Assembly (NCBI RefSeq): GCF_032884065.1
Contig: NC_088866.1
Coordinates: 31,428,566 to 31,492,565, forward strand
Reading direction: 5' to 3'
Source of the DNA: Artemia franciscana
Taxonomy: Eukaryota; Arthropoda; Branchiopoda; Anostraca; Artemiidae
DNA length: 64,000 nucleotides
The notes beneath the pieces were generated by a model. The model made no database searches. It was given only the letters and a program-made list of their open reading frames with translations, and was not told the origin of the DNA. Position 1 is the first letter of the stretch, and each line of letters starts with the position of its first letter. A program made the translations under genes and the position numbers. This document shows, in pieces, positions 36,650 to 48,040 of the stretch.

Positions 36650-39600
36650 AAACTGGATCTACGTTCCTTGGCAACGTGAAGTGTTGTGGCAACATCTGTT
36701 CGGCTTCTCCGAGTAAAATATTGCGAGGGAAACAATTTGGTTTTGTTTCCTCGCTTCGACTAAACGCTGAAGTTCTTAATCTGTAAGGATCTTAAAATAA
36801 ATACAAGGTACACCAACTCGCTAAAATTGCCAAACCCTTATTAAAATTATCAAAAGTTGCAAACCCTTCATCGCTGAAGATGATTGTAGCCTAACAGCCG
36901 ATTATTACTTACAAGTCCCCTATACGTCGTACCACTGGAACCAAATTGGACTTACCATCAAATACACCGGAAACAAATAATAGGTACACCAACTAGCAAA
37001 AGTTGCGAACCCCTCTTTGCGAAGATGATTATGAGCTAACAGCTGACTGTTGCTTAAATTCCCCTATATGTCTCACAATTGGTATCGGCTTATTTTTGGT
37101 TTCTGTGTGTACCTACTACTGAAGTTGTCAACGCCTTTAAACTTTCAAACTGGTATATCTTATGAAAGAATTTTTCTACCAAAAATGGGTGACATATACT
37201 TTGATCAAATCATCAAGAGCTACCGACTGCCGTCTAAAGAAATCTGTCTGTCTTAGTTTAAAAGTCGACTTTTTTTGCCGTAGGCCGAGTTTCTAACGCC
37301 ATCACTTAGAAAGGAGCAAAGAATAAACTCTAATTTCTTTAGCATTGAGAGAACTTTTTAAATTTTAAGAGGCACATCTGATACCATTTCTCTACCGTAG
37401 TCCCAAGTGCGAAAAAACGAATGATAAACTCAGCTGAAATCACGAACAGAAATGGGTAGAAACAATGCATGACAGCACTGCCGGACCCATGGGAAAATGC
37501 CACTTTTTTGTTTCTGTAAATTTTTCCATTTATCACTCAAAGAAGATATATTGGCTGTAGAGGCCGGGTAAATGCGGCATATATTTAACTTTTATAGATT
37601 TTAGTCCATCTTCAATTTGTAACAGGTGCCCGCCTGCTTGCCTGCTAGAACGGAGCTTTTCATTCGAAAGCAGAAACATGGTTTGATGAAACGGAAGCTT
37701 GACTGCATAACTTCAGATAGTTCTCTCTGACATGCTATAAAACTTCACTTCACACACTATATGCTCTGGCTGAAGGACAAGCAAGAACCATCCTTTTTGG
37801 CCCCAGGCAAGAATTCTACGAAGCTTTCCAAAATGCAGTCATATTCATCAATCTGGCATAAGGTCCACACGTCCAAAGTGTTGCTCTCGCATGACAATTA
37901 GATTTTATACATACAAATCACATACATATAGGCACATATATAGATTATATCAGGTATTTTTAAGATGAAATACTGAATCGCTGCCTTCAATAGGGCTCAG
38001 GTCCTGGCATTTTTCTTACTAATTAATTTTGATTTCGTCAAATACATTGAATCTCCTCCTTTCCTTTAAAATTGGTAAATAAAAAGGGAAACCTAATTTT
38101 AAATCCAACAAATGTTTCAAAAGTTTACCCATAGTTCCTTACCCAAATTTTTTTTGTTTACCATATGGTTTTAGCTCAAAGGGGAGAGGGCAAAGTTGTC
38201 TAAATGTTGCTAGCATTGTCTGACCCCCTCCTTCGTAAATGAAGCATTGAAAGCCTTTGAAAGAACTTAAAGTATTCGCTGTTAGTTTATAGGAATGTGC
38301 CCAATTTCTGAATGAGGAGTTCGAGCTACAGCGTGAAAAATAGAATTACTACGCCTCGTCTGAGGAAGAGAGTGAAAACCCTTCTCTTGGTTCACATAGT
38401 TTTGAAAGAGGTTAATTTTTCATCTCTCGAATGTTAGGCTATTCATTAAATTCCATCAAAAAATCATACAACTCTTTTTAGCCTTTTGTTGGATTTTTTT
38501 GGCCCAAATCTTGAGGCCCCTGTTTCATCACGCTCTCTTTGAATATAAAATTACGTCCAATTTTGGCTATTTCTTTAATGGAAGAGCGCTTCATTTTCAC
38601 TTCTGTATTCCAATAAAAAATAGTCAATAGTAGCATTGATTGATATTCTAGTACTATAGTTTGTTATCAAAAGGCAATAAAAGCGGTGTAAAATAAATTC
38701 ACCTTCAATTTTCAACTCTTGTCTAAAAAAAAATTAAGGTTTAAAGTTTTTTCGTAATTTTTAAAAAATTGACTATTTAAAATTAAGCTTTTCTATAGTG
38801 AGACATCTCCTCACGTTTACATCCCATTTGCTTTTAAATCCTATACGTTTAATTATGTTGATAACTTTTACATGTTTATAAACGTAGGAACATGATTTAG
38901 CTCTTCCCTATAAACACACAAACTATACTAATCGTTTTAATGACCATTATCCTTATTTTTAGAACAAATATCCATTTCAAATTCCTGTATGAAGTTACCT
39001 ATTACCAGGATTTTGCGGATGAAGGATGACATATCTCCAAAAATCGTCTTTATTTTTTTTTTACCTTTAATCACCTTTGATTGTTTATAAACCTCAACTT
39101 TTCTGAGCGAAAAATGGAAAATGTGTTTATACATCCAGTATTCTAGGATAGACACTCCTCCCTCTTTAAAATTTTAGCTCTGTTTACTTATGCATCTAGC
39201 AAACAATTAAAAGAGCAATTAAAGAGCTAAATTTGGGTTCTAAAAAATTGTTAGAAAAGCTAATTGATGGTGTCAAGTGAATTGCTGTCTCTGTATTGCC
39301 TCTGGACGTTGTTTTGCGTAATGTGTGGCGAAGCGGATCCAAGTGTATCCAGGCCCAAACCTTAAAGGTCCATTGCCTCCACATCGTACATCCTGAAGGA
39401 CATAAGATTGCGAGGTCTGTGTGCTATCCACTCGGCTGTGACGGCTCTAGTCTGTTGACATTAGTTTTACAATGATAAATAATTTCTAAGACCACTCTAG
39501 CTATTCTTGGCAAAATGGAAAAAACTGTCGAAGAAGAAAAAACGAGGATAATTCCATCCAGTGAAAAAAGAAAGGATGAATGTGCAGACATTTCTATCGA

Positions 39601-42600
39601 GACCTTCGCTCGACCGTCCTCAGTGCACAAAAGTAAATAAGCAGTAAAAATATATACCGATGAAAGTCCCACGGACAAATTGAAACAGGACAAACCTCAA
39701 AAGCAAACACTAAATTAAACTAGACCTACGTTGCCTGGGCAACGTGAAGTGTTGCGGCAGCCTTTGTCCGGCTTCGCCGACTAAAGTGTTGCAAGAGCAA
39801 CACTTTGGTTTTGTTTCTTCGCTATCGATCAGTAATCACATGATCAAAGACTATTCCTCAGCGTTGAAAAAACAACAACAAAATAGTACCGAAAGAAGGG
39901 ACTAAATTGACTTTGCAGCCAGTTGAACTTTATCCTTTTCAATCGGAGACATCGTGACGGATGAAAACTCGGAACAATATCTTATATAATCTAATTGGTA
40001 TTATAAAGCTATCCCTAACTTTTGAGGATCAAAATACCATAGATGACATTCTATTAATTATTACGAAACTATCTTATTGTTTTACATTCTCGTTTGTGCT
40101 TGTTTCTTCGCTATCGGTTAAATGATGAAGTTGTTAGCCTATCGAAGTTTTTAAAACGGTATAAACAAGAACGCAATCAGTTATCACATGACTAAAGGCT
40201 ATTCCTCACCGTTGAAAAAACAACAACTACAAAATAATATCGAAAGAAGGGACTAAATTGACTTTGCAGCCAGTTGAACTTTATCCTTCTCAATCGTATA
40301 CATTGTGACGGATGAAAACTCGGAACAATATCTTATATAATCTAGTTGTATTATAAAGCTATCCATAACTTTTCAGGATTAAAATACCATAGGTGACACT
40401 AATTGTTACGAAACTACCTCATTGTTTTACGTCATCGTTTGTACCCGTTGCGTAAACACTTAATTCTGTCAGATTTAAAGAGATCGAATACAATGTGCAC
40501 CAACTTGCACAAATTTCTAGCCCAAAGTGAACAGATTCTTTCTTACAAGTCCCTCTCTCGTGATAGACATCAAGTTCACCGGAAACAAATAAATGGGTAC
40601 ACCAATTAGCAAAAGTTGCAAACCCCTCATCGCTGAAGATAATTGTAGCCCAACAGCCGATTATTACTTACTAATCCCCTACATGTCTTACCACTGGAAC
40701 CAAATTAGTTTAACCATCAAATACACCGGAAACGAATAATTGGCACACCAATTAGCAAAAGTGGCAAACCCCTCATTGCCGAAGATTTTTATGAGCTAAC
40801 AGCCGTTTCTCGCCCAAAGTGAACCGATTCTTACTCTATAAGTCCCTCTCCCGTGATAGGCATCAAGTTCACCGGAAACAAATAAATGGGTACACCAACT
40901 AGCAAAAATTGCTAACCACTCATTGCCGAATGTGATTATTACCTAACAGCCGACTGTTGCTTACAAGTCCTCTATATGTCTCACAATTTGTATCGGCCCA
41001 GATTTCGTTTCAGTGTGTACCTTACTACTGAAGTTGTCAACCCCTTACAGCTTTCAAACTGGTATACTTCATGAAAGATGTACCAAAAAATGGATGTCAA
41101 ATACTTTGATCAGCTCATCAAGAGCTACTGATTGCCGTCGAAAAAAATTCTATCTTTCTTAGTTCAAAAGTTGATTTTTTTTTGTCGTAGGTAAACTTTC
41201 TAACGTCACCACTTAGAAAAGAGCAAAGGATAAGCTCCAATTTCTTTAGTAATAAGAGAACTTTTAAAGTTTATTAGCACATCTGATACCATTTCTCTAC
41301 AGCAATCCCAAGTCCGAAAAACCGAATGATAGACTCAGCTGAAACTAGACCTACGTTGCCTGGGTAACGTGAAGTGTTGCGGCAACCTTTGTCCGGCTTT
41401 GCCGATTAAAGTGTTGCGAGAGCAACACTTTGGTTTTGTTTCTTCGCTATCGGTTAAATGCTGAAGTTGTCAAAACTATCAAAGCTTTCAAAACGGCATA
41501 TTCAAAGAAGAACACAATCAGTAATCACATGATCAAATTCTTCAGCGTTGAAAAAACAACAGCAAAAGAATATCGGAAAAAGGGACTAAATTGAGTTTGC
41601 AGCCAGTTGAACTTTATCCTTTTCAATCGTAGACATCGTGACGGATGGAAACTTGGAACATTATCTTATATAATCTAGTTGGTATTATAAAGCTATCCGT
41701 AACTTTTCAGGATCAAATACCATAGATGTGCACCAATTTGCACAAATTTGTAACCCCTCATGAACCTCCTCTAACAACCCATTCTGGCTTACAAGTCCCT
41801 CTTCCGTGAGAGACAAAGAATAACACAATCAGTAATCAGATGATCAAAGGCTATTCCTCAGGGTTGAAAAAAAAAAAAAATATTGGAAGAAGGGATTATA
41901 TTGACTTTGCAGCCAGTTGAACTTTATCCTTTGCACACCATAGGCTCTGGCTCGAGGACAAGCAAAAACCATCCTTTTTGGCCCCAGGCAAGAGTTCTAC
42001 GGAGCTTTCCAAAATGTAATGTCATATTCATCAATCCGGCCTGAGGTCCACACTTTCCGTAAAAACCGCACAGGTTAGACCCTTACCAGTTTCCAGGAAT
42101 AAGCTGAGATCGGCGGCATAGGAAAAAAACAAAAAAACAAAAAAAACCGGGACAAAACCAAAGTGTTGCTCTCGCAACACAATAACGAACAGAAATGGGT
42201 AGAAGCAATAGATGGCAGCACTTTCGGACCCGTGGGAAAATGCCACATTTTTGCTTTTGTAAGTTTTTCTATTTATAACTCAAAGAAGATATATTGGCTG
42301 TGGGGCCGGGTAATTGCCGCATATATTTAACACTTATAGATTTGAGTCCATCTTCAGTTTGAAAGTGGGGCCTGCCTGCTTGCCTGCTAGAACGGAGCTT
42401 TCCACTCGAAAGCAGAAACATGGTTTGAGGAAACAAAATCTTGGCTGCACAACTTCAAATACTCCTCTCTGACATAGGCTATATAACTCCACCTCACTTC
42501 GCACACCATAGGCTCTGGCTCGTGGACGAGCAAAAACCATCCTTTTTGGCCCCAGGCAAGAGTTCTGCGGAGCTTTCCAAAACGTAATATCATATTCATC

Positions 42601-42745
42601 AATCCAGCCTGAGGTCCACACTTTCCGTAAAAACCGCACAGGTTAGACCCTTACCAGTTTCCAGGAATAAGCTGAGATCGGCGGCATAGAAAAAAAAAAA
42701 AAAAAAAAAACGGGACAAAACCCAAGTGTTGCTCTCGCAACACAA
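36650..42745. repeat. Family C repeat block with GTGTTGC hairpins
   Basis: A 6-kb mosaic of reused segments. The block 'acgttgcctgggcaacgtgaagtgttgcgg', followed by a hairpin, is at 36656-36800 (decayed), 39717-39830 and 41340-41450. The segment around 'actttgcagccagttgaact' is at 39900, 40260, 41590 and 41905. 'caccaactagcaaaagttgc' variants are at 36803, 36975, 40595, 40745 and 40895. 'atgccacttttttgtttctgtaa' and the following 400 bp are at 37495 and 42240, and the 'catcctttttggccccaggcaag' segment is at 37790, 41970 and 42535. Hairpins with an AAGTGTTGC-type stem are at 39783-39806, 41408-41431, 42163-42180 and 42726-42743. Frames inside it (37050, 40403, 42334) are not conserved between copies. 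Confidence 0.75.
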
Positions 42746-43066
42746 AATGGCCCTCTCCAAACTGTGAAAGGGTAACTTAAAGTTGCCCTTTTCAGAACTG
42801 TTTTCAAAAAATGATTTTGATATTTATCCTTTCTTTTTTCACTAGCTGGTATGATCCTCGTTTTTCTTCTTCTCGATTCTTATTTATCGTATCATTGTCT
42901 CTAGTAGTGCTTTTATTTTTCTTGCTTCTCCTTTTGTCTTCTGTAAATGAAGGTATTGACAAATCTTCGTCTCTATCTTTTTTGTTCTAACGGATTTTTA
43001 ATAAATAAATAATAATTTGCAGACATTTATTTGAAAATAAGTATCAATTATGATTGATATTTTTAG

Positions 43067-43296
43067 GTGGCGTAAATGCTCAAATTCAAACATCAATGGT
43101 ACAGCCCTCCTATCAGATGATGCAAAGAGGAACGCCATCAAGGAATAGTATCCAGCCGATGGTGCAGTCTCAGACACGCTCAATGTATGCGCATCCCATA
43201 TCTGGCGCTCTTCCACCTCACATTGCAAATCAGCTTCCTCTTGTCTCGCCGCCCACTCCTTTGACAATTGGACATCAATCACCCTCCCACTACCCA
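43067..43296 (+). CDS. Nipped-B: Nipped-B / NIPBL, coding exon 3
   Basis: Two bases complete a glycine codon, and the frame reads GVNAQIQTSMVQPSYQMMQR and on to SPSHYP, ending in phase 0 at 43296 with donor GTAAGA. It is rich in Pro, Ser, Gln and Met, without a fold. The matching region of NIPBL is also disordered and Ser/Pro/Gln-rich (for example YAPQSPAGYMPYSHPS), so identity here rests on phase continuity with the neighbours rather than on close similarity. Confidence 0.85.
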
Positions 43297-44754
43297 GTAA
43301 GATCTTATTTCTAAATCTGTTGTAGTTGTAATTTAGTTATACAATTTGACTAATAATATAGGAGATAATTTTTTGAAGTAGGTCACTGCCCATAAGTGTT
43401 CTTATCCTTTATGTGTGGTTTTGTGACTATAAGATTCGGAAACCTCGATGCGTAGTTACATTTCAATTTGGCGAACTTGCAAAAGAGGTAATCGACAAAC
43501 TTTAGCCTATTATAATCTAGATTCTAAATTAATGTAAAAATAGATTTGTTTATTAAAAAAATGAAAATAATCCGTTTTTTAGCGTAGGATTTTTTTTAAC
43601 GTTGGATTTATTTTCTTTTATATATTCTTTGAGTGGGAATTTTAGGAAGTCTTATTCATCGTTCAATATGATAATATTAATTTAGGAATCGCTTAGATTT
43701 TTTTTTAAACTACAAGTGTTCTAAGAAAATTTTTTAAATTTAGAGTGTCAAAATAAAAACTTTATCTAACTGACTTCGCGTATCCTGGACATTCTCAAAA
43801 CCTGATCTTATCGACATCCTGCTATTTGAATACGAGATCCTATTCAAGAAATCCACGAAAGGCCAACTGCTTCAGCACTAGCAGAAAGTAGACTGGTAAC
43901 AAGAATTTTGATTATTGTTTGACGATAATGAAGACCCTTGACCGATTAGTGACTTTAGAAAGTGTGGTCAACACTGGGGTAAAGAGGGTCATTCGTAGAA
44001 CAATCATCCTTGTATAAACAACTCTTTTTGTATGACAGCCAATTCAACCAATTCGAATGTTGGGGTGAGCGGACAAAATGTATTTTTCAAAACCTGGGTG
44101 GGGGGCAATCTGTCTATTTTTCGATTTTAAAAAAAATGAAATACCAAAAAGGGTGTTTTTAAAAAATATGTGGAGGGAGTAAAAATCTGAGGGGTGGAGG
44201 ATGACCTTCCCATTGAACAGTGGAGAAAGGTTTATCATCCTAGGGTGGTGTATCTACCATCTTCATAATTGTTTTTTTTTTATTTGCTATTACAAGAAAG
44301 GGAAAGCTTAATACTTTAGATTTCAATTCTTTAGATTTTGCAACCTAGCTCCTAAATTAATTTGAAATTAGACTATTAATCGTCTATTTACTACAGTATT
44401 TTTTTCTTCAATGCTGGATTCTTTTTTTTATATTTTTTTGGATGGGAAATTGTTGAAAATCTTGACTTTCTTTATTTAGTTATGATATCTTTGGCTGCTT
44501 ATGTTTTATTAGACTACAAATGGTTCTTCGCCAATCACCACCTTTAGACATACACTCTGTCAAAATATGACAATATCTGCAGAAAATATAATAAAGTTAG
44601 AGAAGGATGAGGATAATTTGTCATGTTATTTTCTGTCCATTTTAGAAAAAAATTTCCCAGTTGTACTAAAAGCATATGTAATATACTCTATTTTATATTA
44701 AGGGTCTATTCCCAATCTATTGCGGCTTAAGTGCAGTATTTTCTTCCAGTATCA

Positions 44755-46310
44755 AACAGTTCGTGGTAACGAACTGTAGTAAGGAGCGACCCGGCTCAAT
44801 AGTAAACGAAACTCTAAAAAACGGAATTCTGATGCTAAAATATACATAAAAAGAATCAGATTTTCATGCTGATTTTAAATATATTCATCAAATTTAGTCT
44901 TTGTCATATCGCATTCGGCGTATCAGAGAACCCTGTAGCAAAATTTTCAAGCTCTTATCTACAAAAATGTGGAATTCCGTATTTTTTTTGCCAGAAGACA
45001 AATCACGGGTGCGTGTTTATTTGTTTGTTTTTTTTTTCCCCAGGGGTCATCGTATCGATCAAGTGGTCCTAGAATGTCACAAGAGGGCTCATTCTAACGG
45101 AAATGAAAAGTTCTAGTGCCCTTTTTAAGTGACCAAAAAATTAGAGGGCACCTAGGCCCCCTCCCACGCTCATTTTTTCTCCAAAGTCAACAGATCAGAA
45201 TTTTGAGATAGCCATTTTGTTCCGCATAGTCAAAAACTATAATAACTATGTCTTTGGGAATGACTTACTCCCTGGGAAGTGTACAGTCGTTTTCAGGGGA
45301 TTTTTTTGTTTTGTTTTGGGGGTCGGGTTGAGGGGAGGGGACTATGTGGGTGGATCTTTCCTGGGAGAAATATGTTATGGGGGAACAGAAATTCAATGAA
45401 AAGGGCGCAGGATTTTCTAAAATTACTATAAAAAAAAACAATGAAAAAATAAACATGGAAAAGTTTTTTCAATTGAAAGTAAAGAGTAGCATTGAAACTT
45501 AAAACGAACAGAGATTATTACGCATATGAGGGGTTCTAAAAATACTTTAGCATAAAGAGCGAGGTATTTAGGAGGAGATAAATACCTCGCTCTTTATGCT
45601 ATAGTATTTTTAGTAATTTCAACTATTTATTCTACGGCCTTTCTGATTCAGGGGTCATTCTTAAAGAATTGGGACAAAACTTACGATTTAGTGTAAAGAA
45701 CGAGGTATTAACGAGGGTACAAACCCCCTCATATACATAATAAAAATTAAAGAATATAAAAGTTTGTTACGTAAGTTAATTCTTAAGTTACGTATATTTT
45801 TTACTAATAAAAAAATTCGTTAAAAATTAAAATTTATAGTTGCCTTTTTATGTAACCGAAAAATTGCATGGCCTCCTTCACCATCCCTTATTTCTCAAAA
45901 TCGTCTGATCAAAACTAAGAGAAAGACATTTAGCCAAAAAAGGAATTAATATGCAAATTTCCTTTTAATAATTTATTGGTGGAGAGCCAAAATCAAACAT
46001 GCATTAATTCAAAAACGTTCAGAAATTACATAAAAAAAACTAGTTTTTTTAACTGAAAGTAAGGAGCGATATTAAAACTTAAAACGAACAGAAATTACTC
46101 CGTATATGAAATGGGTTGTCCCCTCCGCAATCCCTCGCTCTTTACGCTAAAGTTTGACTCTTTGCCACAATTCTGCTTTTTAAAACAATTAAAAGCTTTA
46201 GCGTAAAGAGCGAGGGATTGCGGAGGGTACAACCCATTTCATATACGGAGTAATTTCTGTTCGTTTTAAGTTTTAGTATCGCTCCTTACTTTCAGTTAAA
46301 AAAACTAATT
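44755..46310 (-). mobile_element. Family B element, near full length, reverse
   Basis: The terminal hairpin (9-bp stem, loop GGTA) is at 44756-44777 and is followed at once by the subterminal repeat AGTAAGGAGCGAC at 44778-44790. The partner at the other end is at 46278-46290 with one mismatch. The internal 5' inverted repeat (46038-46305) and a second shorter one at 45530-45610 are present. The block order is the exact reverse of 516-1945. Confidence 0.78.
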
Positions 46311-46330
46311 TTTTTTTTGTAATATTAGCA

Positions 46331-46546
46331 GGACCAGTGTTTTTTCTTGACAAATGTTTTAAATTTGTTAAAACGGATGATATAAGAAGAAAGATTGCTT
46401 TACAGAAGCGTCATCAGTTTCTTGAACCTCCGCAAGATCGCATAGAAAAGTATACCCCAGATTTTTTCCTCTCCATAGTTCTTGGGCATATTTTTATTGA
46501 AAGTTGCCTTTTTTTGGTATTGTTATTGAAACCCTCCTCCCCCTAA
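46331..46546 (+). other. Coding-like frame of unknown identity in Nipped-B intron 3
   Basis: Immediately downstream of the family B copy a frame reads GPVFFLDKCFKFVKTDDIRR, then KIALQKRHQFLEPPQDRIEK, to a stop at 46546. The composition of the first 55 residues is protein-like (charged, few stops in this frame for 210 bp), but I do not recognise the family. It is preceded by a TTTTTTTGTAATATTAGCAG acceptor-like stretch, with no good donor afterwards. It could be a transposon ORF fragment, an alternative exon or chance. Confidence 0.3.
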
Positions 46547-47251
46547 ATTTCGGAAATGTACACCTCCATTTTTCTGTGACCAACATGATCCCTGCCAGAG
46601 AAGAAGCAAAGAGGATGAGTCATCAAGACTTATAGGCGTGAACTGGGTTCAATATGCAACACGTTTAAAGAGAAACTAACCTGAAACTTGTGTGTGGAAT
46701 TAATTACTATTTTGTGTTCAAAATGGCTAGAAAGAATATTGAAATTATCTTTTTTTCGATTTTTAAATAGAGACAGCTGATTCTTGGATTAATAAATTCT
46801 ATGTATTTAAGCTGTTTTTCAGCAAAAAATATTTTATAATACTTTTATTAATAGTCTAAATATCTGTGCTTTTTGACTTCATAATTAAGAACATATAAAT
46901 TGTTTTGTTTCTGTTTTATTGACTCAGGCTCTTAATCTATTATCTTTTCCACAAATTTTCTTTTAATAGTGTTAATATCTCTTGTGCTTTCTGATTTTAG
47001 GATGGATTTGCGGTTCTAGGTATTGTTAGATATCTGATTAGCCGCTATTCCTTTATCAAGGGATTAGGTGGCTATTGAACCCTCTTTTGAAATAGTTAAC
47101 AGAAAAAATTAGGGATAACTTCCCCAAAAAAATCATTCTAGATCGAAGAGCAATGTCGATGGAAGCTAATTATTGTTTTGTTAAGTTGTCAAAAATCATT
47201 TGTTCCTTTTTTTTTATTTTTTTTTTTAAATTATTTAATTCGAACTTTCAG

Positions 47252-48040
47252 TTAATGCAGCAAGTGAGCCCTTATGCCCCAATACAGTCTCCAGGGCCTT
47301 CGCCACTAACTCCTGGCTCTGTTACTTTGAGTGTAGGGACTCCACAGCAAAGTCCAATGTCACAAACTCCCATTCATCCATCTCAGACTCCAACGTTCCC
47401 AGTACAAATAAATGAGCAGATTTCACACAAATATCCTCCAATTGTGAATCCAAGTAGTGTTGGCTCACCAGTGCAGGTTGTGCAAAACAATGTGAAAATG
47501 CAAAATACCAAATGTCAGGAGGTAAATGTCAATAAAATGGATGGTCATGTATCTCAGTCACAGACTTTAACAACAGTGAATGAACCTCCTGTTGAACAGG
47601 TGCTCCCCCAACCTCCTTCTGTTGAATGTAATTCTAAAATACATGTGAATGCTGAAGTGAATAAGGAAAACAAAGTTGAAGAAGTTCAAAAACCTGTTGT
47701 GTACAGTTCTAGTGAGCAAACCCCAATTCTAAATGGCACAAAAACACCTGATAAAGGGCCTCAAGAAAAAGATCAAAAAACAAAGCTCAAAAGGACAAAG
47801 GATAAATCTCACGAAAAAAATGCCGATAGTGTTTGTGTTGGTTCTATTTTGGTGGAAGAAAACTTGATAAAAAAATCTGACAAAGTAGTCGTTGATGGTG
47901 ATAAAGTTGTGAAAATTGTAGAGAATGAAAAATGTAGTGTAAAGAGTGTAAATATTGATAATGGGATCAAGATACCAAAAGGCTTTAAGGATATTGGAAT
48001 GATGAAGCCAATGATCAAGCTCAGCAAGCTATCGCCTGAG
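47252..48040 (+). CDS. Nipped-B: Nipped-B / NIPBL, coding exon 4
   Basis: This 789-bp, phase-0 exon encodes 263 residues. It begins LMQQVSPYAPIQSPGPSPLT, a Pro/Ser/Gln-rich disordered stretch similar in style to NIPBL after its Mau2-binding region. It passes through low-complexity sequence and becomes Lys/Glu-rich (about residues 170-210 of the exon), ending GMMKPMIKLSKLSPE. In NIPBL a comparable VVVLQKLSLDDVQKLI segment follows a long Lys-rich region. The acceptor is CTTTCAG and the donor GTAATTT. The frame is open upstream of 47252 to 47153, but the acceptor and phase favour this start. Confidence 0.85.

Larger units (their letters stand above)
35167..43066 (+). other. Nipped-B intron 2 (7,900 bp)
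   Basis: Donor GTTATT at 35167 and acceptor GATATTTTTAG ending 43066. It contains a 5'-truncated reverse family A copy (35905-36215) and the family C block (36650-42745). No additional coding exon was recognised. Confidence 0.85.
43297..47251 (+). other. Nipped-B intron 3 (3,955 bp)
   Basis: Donor GTAAGA at 43297 and acceptor CGAACTTTCAG ending 47251. It holds a full family B copy (44755-46310) and a short coding-like stretch at 46331-46546. The rest shows nothing recognisable. Confidence 0.82.

Noticed and set aside
39300-39450. tRNA-like A-box on the minus strand (CACAGCCGAGTGGATAGC)
   Set aside because: No B-box or cloverleaf could be found at a proper distance; at most a decayed tRNA-derived SINE head.
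42334-42639. 101-codon minus-strand frame in family C
   Set aside because: The parallel family C segments at 37620-37870 and 41940-42040 do not preserve the frame.
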